Shown here one piece after another: positions 1 to 8,100 of a DNA stretch of 64,000 nt (within the stretch, counting starts at the first letter, position 1; the number at the start of each line of letters is the position of its first letter). The position numbers and the translations under genes were made by a program. The notes under the pieces were generated by a model, which saw only the letters and a list, made by a program, of their open reading frames with translations, was not told the DNA's origin and did not search any database. The DNA lies in NCBI RefSeq assembly GCF_947503375.1, contig NZ_CANNDQ010000005.1, positions 124,001 to 188,000 of the forward strand, read 5' to 3'. The DNA comes from an uncultured Psychroserpens sp. (GTDB taxonomy: Bacteria > Bacteroidota > Bacteroidia > Flavobacteriales > Flavobacteriaceae).

Positions 1-180
1 GTTTATAAACTCTTACAAAATGTAGAGGATAAAGCAATTAGTGTTGAAAATATTGAAGATAAGCAGAAGAAAATAGATGCAAGAGCAAAAGTGAAGTCTT
101 ATATTGATACTGAAATGAAAAATATTCTTACCCAAGAACAATTTGAAACTTACATGGGAATGTCGAAAAGAAAAAATTAA
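1..180 (+). CDS. C-terminal end of a small secreted/periplasmic helical protein (partial)
   Basis: The window opens inside a reading frame that stays open from base 1 to the TAA at 178-180, giving the last 59 residues. They are charged and helix-forming and end in LTQEQFETYMGMSKRKN. The tail resembles that of the small secreted protein at 12931-13278 (FNEEQYDTYIAIY), so the two may be paralogues of a flavobacterial family loosely like Spy/CpxP. A strong hairpin follows the stop. The start and any signal peptide lie outside the window. Function unknown. Confidence 0.7.
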   Translation, partial: VYKLLQNVEDKAISVENIEDKQKKIDARAKVKSYIDTEMKNILTQEQFETYMGMSKRKN

Positions 181-201
181 ATTCTAGGCAATATAAAAAA
201 A

Positions 202-220
202 GCGACTCAGAATGAGTCGC
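202..220. terminator. Bidirectional rho-independent terminator
   Basis: An 8-bp perfect stem (202-209 with 213-220, core GCGACTCA) has a GAA loop, an A-tract before it and a T-tract after it. It lies between the convergent partial gene (+) and the SulP gene (-), whose stop codon lies just after the T-tract, so it can serve both. Confidence 0.9.
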
Positions 221-225
221 TTTTT

Positions 226-1902
226 TTATATGTTATATTCAGATAAAGGTTTAGTGAATTTTTCAGGATCTGCTGCTAAATGATATCTAGGATCATCTAC
301 AGCATCAATTATTACTTCCTTAAATTTTGGGCTAGCCTTATACATTAATCGCTTACAATCTTCACTTAAGTGCTTTAATTTAATCGTCTTTCCTTCTATT
401 TCATATTTGTTAACCATATTAAATATGGCTTCTAAAGCAGAGTGATCACTTACGCGAGACTCAACAAAATCTATTTCAACATGCTGCGGATCATTTTTTA
501 CATCAAACTTAGAATTAAAGTTTTGAATTGAGCCAAAGAAAAGTGGTCCCCAAATTTCGTAGGTTTTAGTCCCATTAGGTTGAATACGTTTACGAGCTCT
601 AATCATCGTAGCGTTTTTCCAAGCAAATACAAGAGCAGAAATAATTACACCTGCAATTACAGCAATAGCTAGGTCTTGCCATACAGTAATAGCAGAAACG
701 GCTATTAGTACTATGGCATCAGACAAAGGAATTTTCCTAATTATTCTGAAACTACTCCAAGCAAACGTGCCAATAACTACCATAAACATTACACCAACCA
801 GTGCCGCGATTGGGATTTGCTCTATCAATGGGGCTCCAAAAAGCACAAAACATAACAATGCAATTGCAGCTACAGCACCAGATAAACGACCACGCCCTCC
901 AGAATCAACATTTATTATAGATTGTCCAATCATTGCACATCCTCCCATTCCTCCAAAAAGACCATTAAGCATATTTGCACTACCTTGCGCTATACATTCT
1001 CTATTTCCATTACCTCTTGTTTCTGTCATTTCATCAATAAGATTTAGCGTCATTAATGATTCAATTAAGCCCACGGCAGCTAGGATGAAGGCTGTAGAGA
1101 ATATCAAGCCCCAATGTCCAGATATGGTTCCAAAAAGGTTAAAGATTTGATCTTGGAATGTAGGCAATCCACCTTGTAAGCCTTCGCCACCACCATCTTT
1201 AATAAATGAGCCAACAGTACTCATTTCAATACCACCAAAAATAGTAATACATGCAACAACTATAATGGCTATTAAAGCTGCAGGAATCTTTTTAGTTAGT
1301 TTTGGTAAGCCATACATAATTGCCATGGTTAAACCAATAAAACCCATCATTTTCCAGAAAGTCGAATTGGTAAATAATGCCGAAAGCCATTCTGATGTAC
1401 TTGACCAAAACGATATATCTTTAGGTACAGCATTAGGAAATAAACCTAGTTGCGAAAGAAAAATAACTATAGCTAATCCATTAACAAATCCCATCATTAC
1501 TGGATGAGGAATAAGGCGAACAAATTTACCTAATTTGAAAATGCCTGCGAGTATTTGAATGACTCCTACAAAAAGAAGCGTAATGAATAACCATTGAAGG
1601 CCTAGGTTTTCAATTGGAGTATCTAGGCTAACACCTACTTGATTCCCTTTTTGAATTAGGTGCACCATTACTACTGCCATAGCTCCTGTAGCTCCAGAAA
1701 TCATTCCAGGTCTACCACCAAAAAGCGCTGTTACTATACCCATCATGAAAGCACCATAAAGACCGACTAATGGGTCTACTCCAGCAACAAATGCAAAAGC
1801 AACAGCTTCTGGTACTAATGCTAGCGCTACTGTTAATCCTGAAAGAATATCATTTTTTGGATTTTGGGTGAAGTTTTTTCTAGTTTTTTGACCTAATATC
1901 AT
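226..1902 (-). CDS. SulP family inorganic anion transporter with STAS domain
   Basis: This is a 558-residue inner-membrane transporter of the SulP (SLC26-like) family. The N-terminus has the family's conserved first-helix region (LVPEAVAFAFVAGVDPLVGL, about residues 29-48), followed by roughly ten to twelve hydrophobic segments. A C-terminal STAS domain of about 90 residues starts near residue 445 (YEIWGPLFFGS). Family members move sulfate, bicarbonate or other anions; the substrate cannot be read from the sequence, and no sulfate-assimilation or carbonic anhydrase gene lies next to it. It sits alone between two terminators and has its own TAnnTTTG box upstream. Length and domain order are normal for the family. 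Confidence 0.93.
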   Translation of the reverse strand: MILGQKTRKNFTQNPKNDILSGLTVALALVPEAVAFAFVAGVDPLVGLYGAFMMGIVTALFGGRPGMISGATGAMAVVMVHLIQKGNQVGVSLDTPIENLGLQWLFITLLFVGVIQILAGIFKLGKFVRLIPHPVMMGFVNGLAIVIFLSQLGLFPNAVPKDISFWSSTSEWLSALFTNSTFWKMMGFIGLTMAIMYGLPKLTKKIPAALIAIIVVACITIFGGIEMSTVGSFIKDGGGEGLQGGLPTFQDQIFNLFGTISGHWGLIFSTAFILAAVGLIESLMTLNLIDEMTETRGNGNRECIAQGSANMLNGLFGGMGGCAMIGQSIINVDSGGRGRLSGAVAAIALLCFVLFGAPLIEQIPIAALVGVMFMVVIGTFAWSSFRIIRKIPLSDAIVLIAVSAITVWQDLAIAVIAGVIISALVFAWKNATMIRARKRIQPNGTKTYEIWGPLFFGSIQNFNSKFDVKNDPQHVEIDFVESRVSDHSALEAIFNMVNKYEIEGKTIKLKHLSEDCKRLMYKASPKFKEVIIDAVDDPRYHLAADPEKFTKPLSEYNI

Positions 1903-1924
1903 AATACTTGTACTTAAAAGTCGG

Positions 1925-1932
1925 CAAATATA
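1925..1932 (-). promoter_or_regulatory. Putative flavobacterial -7 box for the SulP gene
   Basis: On the minus strand the sequence reads TATATTTG, a full match to the Bacteroidota sigma-A -7 consensus TAnnTTTG, 22 bases upstream of the SulP ATG. No good TTG -33 box is seen at 17-23 bases, so it is a partial promoter match. Confidence 0.5.
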
Positions 1933-1978
1933 AGCTTTTATATATGAAGCTTAAAACTAGAGGTTGATTTAAAAAAAA

Positions 1979-2000
1979 GCGTCAAGATTAATCTTGACGC
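1979..2000 (-). terminator. Rho-independent terminator of the DUF4136 gene
   Basis: A 9-bp perfect stem (1979-1987 with 1992-2000, core GCGTCAAGA) with a four-base loop is flanked by A8 on the left and T6 on the right. On the minus strand it lies 17 bases after the DUF4136 stop and is followed by a T-tract. Confidence 0.88.
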
Positions 2001-2017
2001 TTTTTTATGATATCTTC

Positions 2018-2587
2018 TTATTGGTTAATCTCTGGAGGATATTTTTCCATGATTTTAGAGACAAACTCCCTAATTCGTGCCTCTTTTTTTTCTACATTTT
2101 GAGAAATAAAGCCAGTGCCCATTCCTTGCCATATCAATTCTTTTTTGTTAGCATCAATTAAGTCAACAAAAAGAGTTCCTTCAGATCTGGTAGACACCAT
2201 AGGTTGGTTGTTCCAACCCCAGCCCCAACCAGGACCAAAACCACCCCAAGGGCCAAAGCCTCCCCAGCCCCAGCCACCAAAGCCCCAGGCATTGTTATAT
2301 ACATCGACACGTTGTTGTGATTTGGTAAATATGCTAATTAAAATATCAGGATTTTCAGATTTTGTAAAACCTTTTGCTAGGAGTTCGCCTTCAATTGCAC
2401 GGAGAATTCTACGTTTATCAAGGTCGCTTATTTCAGCTTTATCTATTCCTGTTTTAAAGAAAGCAAACGTTTTGTATGATTTAAAGTCAGCATTCTTATC
2501 ATAATCAGCAGCTACTTTTACAGAGCTGCACGAGTTTAATACCAAAGCTACAAGCACAATAGGTATAATGTTTAGCAATTTTTTCAT
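2018..2587 (-). CDS. DUF4136 domain lipoprotein with a Gly/Trp-rich insert
   Basis: The 189-residue product starts with a lipoprotein signal peptide (lipobox LNSC, Cys20). The DUF4136 pattern follows: DYDKNADFKSYKTFAFF near the N-terminus, a middle part with PDILISIF, then GTLFVDLIDANKKELIWQG and EKYPP at the end. Between these lies a segment of about 30 residues (roughly 103-132) made almost only of Gly, Trp, Phe and Pro. DUF4136 proteins are outer-membrane or periplasmic lipoproteins of unknown function. It follows hutU by 18 bases and may be co-transcribed with it, though the functions have no evident link. Confidence 0.88.
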   Translation of the reverse strand: MKKLLNIIPIVLVALVLNSCSSVKVAADYDKNADFKSYKTFAFFKTGIDKAEISDLDKRRILRAIEGELLAKGFTKSENPDILISIFTKSQQRVDVYNNAWGFGGWGWGGFGPWGGFGPGWGWGWNNQPMVSTRSEGTLFVDLIDANKKELIWQGMGTGFISQNVEKKEARIREFVSKIMEKYPPEINQ

Positions 2588-2605
2588 AGTATTTTTCTTT
2601 TTTTA

Positions 2606-4606
2606 TTATAATGAGTTCAGTAAATTTTCATCAACCATATTAGGTAGGGTTACTTTCAAGTTAGGCTCGATTTCCATAGCACGTTTTATTGCGAAAATAG
2701 CACCTTCATTTCTAGCCCAATTTCGCCTTGCGATGCCATTATTCACATCCCAAAATAACATAGATTTTAAGCGTCTTTCGGCATCAATACTACCATCAAG
2801 AACCATACCAAATCCACCATTAATGACTTCGCCCCAGCCGACACCTCCACCATTATGTATGCTTACCCACGTAGCACCTCTGAAACTATCTCCAATAACA
2901 TTATGAATTGCCATGTCTGCAGTATAGCGTGAACCATCATAAATATTACTAGTTTCACGATATGGCGAATCTGTGCCAGAAACATCGTGATGATCTCTAC
3001 CTAATATTACTGGACCAATATTCTTGTCTTTTATAGCATCATTAAACGCTTTTGCTATTTTCATTCGCCCTTCAGCATCTGCATATAAAATTCTTGCCTG
3101 CGAGCCGACCACTAATTTGTTTTCTTGTGCACCTTTTATCCATTGGATATTATCAGCCATTTGTTGTTGAATTTCCTTGGGAGAATTTTTTCTTATTTCT
3201 TCTAGAACATCACAAGCAATCATATCAGTTTTTTGTAAATCAGCTGGATCTCCAGAAGCACAAACCCAACGAAAAGGGCCAAAACCATAATCAAAACACA
3301 TAGGTCCCATGATATCTTGAACATAGCTTGGATATCTAAAATCTATAGCATTCTCTGCCATGACATCTGCTCCTGCACGAGAGGCTTCTAATAGAAACGC
3401 ATTGCCATAATCAAAAAAGTAAGTGCCTTTTTTAGTATGTTTGTTTATAGCCGCAGCATGGCGCCTTAAAGTTTTTTGTACTTTTTCCTTGAATAGTTTT
3501 GGGTTGTTAGACATCATCTCGTTAGCTTCTTCAAATGAAATGTCAACTGGGTAATACCCACCAGCCCAAGGATTGTGAAGTGATGTTTGATCGCTTCCTA
3601 AATCGACATGAATCTGTTCTCTGTGAAATTTTTCCCAAACATTAACTATATTACCTAAATATGCTATAGAAACGGTTTCATTTTCTACCTTAGCCTTTTT
3701 TACACGATTAACTAATTCATCTAAATTATTGATTTTTTCATCTATCCAACCTTGGTCTAAACGCAATTGAGCAATTTTAGGGTTTACTTCTGCACAAACA
3801 GTAATGCAGCCAGCTATATTTCCAGCTTTGGGTTGAGCACCAGACATTCCGCCCAATCCTGAAGTAAGAAACAATCCGCCCTTAGGCTCTTTTTTTATTT
3901 TTCTAAATCCATTCAAGACGGTTATTGTTGTGCCGTGTACAATACCTTGTGGGCCAATGTACATATAACTTCCAGCTGTCATTTGACCGTACTGTGTTAC
4001 ACCTAGTGCATTAAACTTTTCCCAATCATCGGGTTTTGAATAATTAGGTATCATCATACCATTTGTTACTACAACTCTTGGAGCGTCTTTATGGCTTGGA
4101 AATAATCCCATTGGATGTCCAGAATACATAACTAAGGTTTGATCATTATTCATTTCAGACAGATACTTCATAGTTAATAGATATTGCGCCCAATTAGAAA
4201 ACACACCTCCATTTCCACCATAAGTAATTAATTCATGTGGATGTTGAGCAACTGCATAGTCTAAGTTGTTCTGAATCATTAGCATAATTGCAGCAGCTTG
4301 TTTTGACTTTGCTGGATACTCATCAATAGGTCTTGCATACATTTTGTAATCTGGTCTAAAACGATACATGTATATTCTTCCATAAGTTTCTAGTTCATTC
4401 TTGAACTCAGGAAGCAACTCGTTATGATGTGATTTATCAAAATAGCGCAATGCATTTTTTAGAGCTAATTTTTTTTCTTCATTACTAAGAATATCTTTTC
4501 GATTTGGTGCATGATTAATTGAAGGGTCAAAAGGTTTTGGCTGAGGTAATATACTTGGTATTCCTTCTTTTATTTGCTCTTGGAATGATAAACGTATTGC
4601 TTGCAT
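2606..4606 (-). CDS. hutU: Urocanate hydratase
   Basis: Urocanase converts urocanate to 4-imidazolone-5-propanoate in histidine breakdown, using tightly bound NAD+. Visible signatures are YSGHPMGLFP and TNGMMIPNYSKPDDW in the first third, a Gly-rich NAD region (LTSGLGGMSGAQPKAGN), the active-site segment FGPFRWVCASGDP near residue 448, and HNGGGVGWGEVINGGFGMVLDG near the C-terminus. At 666 residues it is about 100 longer than the classical enzyme (about 557 in Pseudomonas); longer forms are usual in Bacteroidota as far as I know. No other hut gene lies in the window. The ATG overlaps the stop of the upstream DUF5522 gene (TAATG), so translation is probably coupled. Confidence 0.95.
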   Translation of the reverse strand: MQAIRLSFQEQIKEGIPSILPQPKPFDPSINHAPNRKDILSNEEKKLALKNALRYFDKSHHNELLPEFKNELETYGRIYMYRFRPDYKMYARPIDEYPAKSKQAAAIMLMIQNNLDYAVAQHPHELITYGGNGGVFSNWAQYLLTMKYLSEMNNDQTLVMYSGHPMGLFPSHKDAPRVVVTNGMMIPNYSKPDDWEKFNALGVTQYGQMTAGSYMYIGPQGIVHGTTITVLNGFRKIKKEPKGGLFLTSGLGGMSGAQPKAGNIAGCITVCAEVNPKIAQLRLDQGWIDEKINNLDELVNRVKKAKVENETVSIAYLGNIVNVWEKFHREQIHVDLGSDQTSLHNPWAGGYYPVDISFEEANEMMSNNPKLFKEKVQKTLRRHAAAINKHTKKGTYFFDYGNAFLLEASRAGADVMAENAIDFRYPSYVQDIMGPMCFDYGFGPFRWVCASGDPADLQKTDMIACDVLEEIRKNSPKEIQQQMADNIQWIKGAQENKLVVGSQARILYADAEGRMKIAKAFNDAIKDKNIGPVILGRDHHDVSGTDSPYRETSNIYDGSRYTADMAIHNVIGDSFRGATWVSIHNGGGVGWGEVINGGFGMVLDGSIDAERRLKSMLFWDVNNGIARRNWARNEGAIFAIKRAMEIEPNLKVTLPNMVDENLLNSL

Positions 4607-4767
4607 TACTTTTTTTTTAATGTGTTTTTATTAAATCCATATGGGCAATGTCTACAACCACTTTCACAGCAGTAGCCTCTTTTTAAATGATACTGTTCAG
4701 TGAAGCATCTATAGCCTTCAGGCGTTAAATAATAATCGCCTGCTTCTAAAGGAATGATTTTCTTCAT
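4606..4767 (-). CDS. DUF5522 family small Cys-rich protein
   Basis: This 53-residue gene starts at ATG 4765-4767 and ends at TAA 4606-4608, sharing one base with the hutU ATG (TAATG). The product begins MKKIIPLEAGDYYLTPEGY, then has FTEQYHLKRGYCCESGC and RHCPYGF. Four clustered cysteines (CC-x3-C-x2-C) suggest a metal site, as in the DUF5522 family, whose function is unknown. A full TAnnTTTG box lies 6 bases upstream of the start, so a near-leaderless message that begins with this gene and continues into hutU is likely. Confidence 0.85.
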   Translation of the reverse strand: MKKIIPLEAGDYYLTPEGYRCFTEQYHLKRGYCCESGCRHCPYGFNKNTLKKK

Positions 4768-4773
4768 ATCTTA

Positions 4774-4781
4774 CAAAGATA
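4774..4781 (-). promoter_or_regulatory. Putative -7 box for the DUF5522-hutU transcript
   Basis: The minus strand reads TATCTTTG, a full match to TAnnTTTG, 6 bases before the DUF5522 ATG. No TTG is seen at the expected -33 position. The resulting 5' leader would be very short. Confidence 0.5.
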
Positions 4782-4805
4782 ATGTAAAATTGGATTGATT
4801 TTTGA

Positions 4806-5141
4806 ATGCTTGAAAATATGATTTTGATCTCTAAATATATTGTCCCAAAAGGATATATAGGAATTACGTTATTCCCGTTTGTGTTTTTAAAATATAGACA
4901 TTTGAAAAAAAACGCTTTATTGATTAACCATGAGAAAATTCATCTTAGACAACAATTAGAATTACTCATTATTTTGTTTTATTTGTGGTATACGATCGAG
5001 TTTTTAATACGTTTGATTAGATATCGAAATTGGTATCTTGCATATAAGAATTTAGCTTTTGAACGAGAAGCTTATTTAAAAGAAAAAGACCTTAATTATT
5101 TAAAAATTAGGCCTTTTTGGAGTTTTATAAAATATCTCTAA
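4806..5141 (+). CDS. Small membrane protein with HExxH motif, function unknown
   Basis: The 111-residue product has two hydrophobic stretches (about residues 17-29 and 50-66). Between them is NHEKIHLRQQ, an HExxH motif at about residues 42-46, and after the second helix comes AYKNLAFEREAY near residue 80, where a Glu could be a third zinc ligand. This arrangement recalls the membrane-embedded core of M56 (BlaR1/MecR1) or M48 peptidases in minimal form. It may be a tiny integral-membrane metalloprotease or a remnant of one; I know no named family of this size. It is divergent from the DUF5522-hutU transcript and convergent with the CUB protein gene, with only 5 bases between stops. Confidence 0.75.
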   Translation: MLENMILISKYIVPKGYIGITLFPFVFLKYRHLKKNALLINHEKIHLRQQLELLIILFYLWYTIEFLIRLIRYRNWYLAYKNLAFEREAYLKEKDLNYLKIRPFWSFIKYL

Positions 5142-5146
5142 AAACA

Positions 5147-8100
5147 TCAATGGTTAAGTACTACCTTTTGGGTTTTTGATGATCCATTACTTGTAGTCGC
5201 TTTAACGATGTAAGTACCATTAGAAAGGTTATTGTCTTCAATGATAACTTCATTTGAATTAATATTTTCTTTATCAAATAGAGTTCTTCCTATTACATCA
5301 TAGATTGTAACAGAATCAATAATATGTCTGGTAGAATTTACTTTTATATAGTTCCCATTAGGAGCTATGATAGTTATCTCTTTTTCTATTTCATTTTGAT
5401 TAAGGCTTAATGTATCATTAGTATATCTTAAAATAAAGCGATCATTAAATGTACCACTTTCAGTAGTGAAGCTATATGGTGTAAGTCTTAAATCATGAAT
5501 AATGTTGTTATAAGTATCTTCAATATAAATGTCTTGACCTGTACTTTCAAATAATCCATCTAACGTATTGATTGCTATAGAGTAATTTCCTGCTTGAGAA
5601 ACTATAATTCCCATAGGAACAGTATCTGTGTCGACAAAAGGTAAAGCCCTACCTTGAATGGCCATTTTCTCATTATCAATAATAGAATAAAAGCTAGTAT
5701 AATATCCTTCAAAATCGTAACCATCAAAAAGTTGATCTTTTTGGTTAGTAGCTCCTTCAACATAACCGACTAAAGTAGAAGTGGCTTGGTCATTTGCAGT
5801 AATTAGATCCAGCCATATTCTATGTCGTTCAATGGTATTAGAATTTGAACTTGAATTTCTATAGAATTGACTATTGTCATTTGTAGAACTTCTCATACTA
5901 TTATTGAACGTTAGGTTTTCAGTTGTACCACCTGTATCTAACATTTGTACAAAGAAAGCTTGACCTGATGCAATATTCCCATTGAAACCTGGAGGGTTTG
6001 AGCCTGTATAATTATTATCGATATAATCATCGCTGTAGTTATATATGAAGTTTTCATAGAAAGGACTTGCAATTGCGCTAGGTGCATTTTGATGTGTCCA
6101 TAAATAAATAGTTCCATCAATAATAGTGCTATTTGCGTTCATGAATTGAACATAGGATATAGCTGAAGGAAAAGGGTTTCCAACAAGATTCCAATTGTCA
6201 TCTTGGTGTGTTGTTCCGTTAACAACTCCATTATCTCCAGTATAATCGCCATCAGTAATTAAGTGAGTGCCTCTAGATATTGGATAGGTTAACACACCAT
6301 TATTTGGTCTTCCGACGAATTCAGTAGTATTTGTAGGAAGAGCAGGTGTATTAGGAATGAGTGTAGCTCCTCCTAAATCTCTAACAATATAACCTGCGCC
6401 TACTGGCATTTGTTCATTTGCTGCTGGATTTCTCCAATCGCCATGATTTCCAATGCCTCCACCTGCTGTTTGTGTGGGAAGCCATTTCCATATTAGTCCA
6501 AGTGCTGTGTTAGGCGATATAAGTTCCACGTTAAAATTTTCAACTGGTGACGACCAATATACATAGTCGATTGCATTCAAGTTACTAACAGAGCGTTGCA
6601 TATTTATGTTTCCAGTGTTGTTGTTGGTGTTTGCAGCTCCTTCAGTAATCTGTATAAGGCTAGAACTGTCTCTTAACAGTAATGTTCCGTTGGCATTAAC
6701 ATTGATCCAGTCAACAACTTCAATACTAGTATCAGATTCGATTTCAAGAAAACCGTTGGCTTGTACAGTTAAATTTCTAGCTAAAGCTGGCTGAGGTGGA
6801 AGCGGAATTAAGTTTATGATATCTGCAATTGGTGAATTACCATTGCTTGAAGCAGGATCAGGAATTACCACACAATTGGTGTTTGTTGGGACGCCTACAG
6901 GCGTCCAATTATCTGCTACATACCAGTTGGTACCATCAGCTGGATCAGAACCATTCCATATTTTCTTATCATGTTGAACATCTGCCGTATCTGTACAGTT
7001 GTTTTGATCTTCTGCTTGATAGGTCATAAATCCATTTGGAGCGGCATATACTGTACCTGCAAAATCACCAGCTACATAAGGTGTGGTAAGAGTAGCATCA
7101 GTATACAGTCCAGTTATAGGAGTCCAAGTAATTTCTGGGGTTCCTCCTGCACCAATTGAGGTCACTAAAACATCATCAATAGACCACGAAAATATACCAA
7201 AAGCCTCTCCAGTAAACCGAAATCTTATGTAAAGAGAAGTGTTTCCATCTAAAGCAGAAATATCAATATTTACTGTGCTAGCTGCTATATCATTAGTTGG
7301 GTTAATCGTCGAATTTTGAACCGTCCAAACAGTATTATCAGTTGAGGTTTCAACGAATAATGAATATGGATAGAAACTGCTCCAATGGTCTAATTCTTGT
7401 TTATATTCTAGCATTAAGCCTGTCGCACCTGTAATATCTATTAAAGGTGATGTCAATGACCATGTTCCAATATCAAACCCTGAACTCCACTCTAGTACAG
7501 CTTCGTTCGCTATTCCACCAGCATTGTTGGTTGTAGCTATGACCCACTCTGTATTAGTAGTTTCGTTTACAATGGTCCAACCTGCTGGCATATTTACACT
7601 ATTAAATTCTTCTAGAAAAACCGTGTTCGTTGGTCCAGGTATTGGTGCGTTTGTAGTAAGTTCTGTGTAATCTAGATTGCATGAGTCTGCACCTAAAGGA
7701 TATATGGTATCTGTTATTATAAGGTTGCATGGGTCAACACAAGTTATATCTGCAGACCAACCAGAACCTGTTATAGATATGTCGCTAGTAAAGACAAAAG
7801 TTAACGCACCACTTGCATGACTCGAGGTAAATGGACCAGGAATACCGGTTCCAGTGTAAGTTCCCAAACTTGGAGACGTAGCATCTGGACCATCATAAAC
7901 GGTTAATGAATCACAACAGGATTCTAAATCAAAGCTAGTGAATGTAACGGTTACTGGATACCCATTAGCGTTATCCGGAACCAATGTTGTTGTTGTATTT
8001 TCATTATTAAAGTAATTTGAAGCTACGCCTCCACTGTCATAAAATGTAGATCCACATACAACAGGAGGAACATAAGGAGCGCATGTTATGTTTGATTCCC

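Noticed and set aside
713..1150. Open frame of 145 codons on the plus strand inside the SulP gene
   Set aside because: It lies antisense to a clear transporter gene, has an unlikely Pro/Ile-rich product and no promoter. It is a shadow frame.
2606..4606. hutU about 100 residues longer than the classical enzyme, considered as a fusion
   Set aside because: Urocanase motifs are spread over the whole length and no extra domain stands out. Longer forms are, as far as I know, usual in this phylum.
6829..7159. Overlapping plus-strand frames inside the CUB protein gene
   Set aside because: They are antisense to a well-supported coding region with strong domain repeats, and show no signal or family match.
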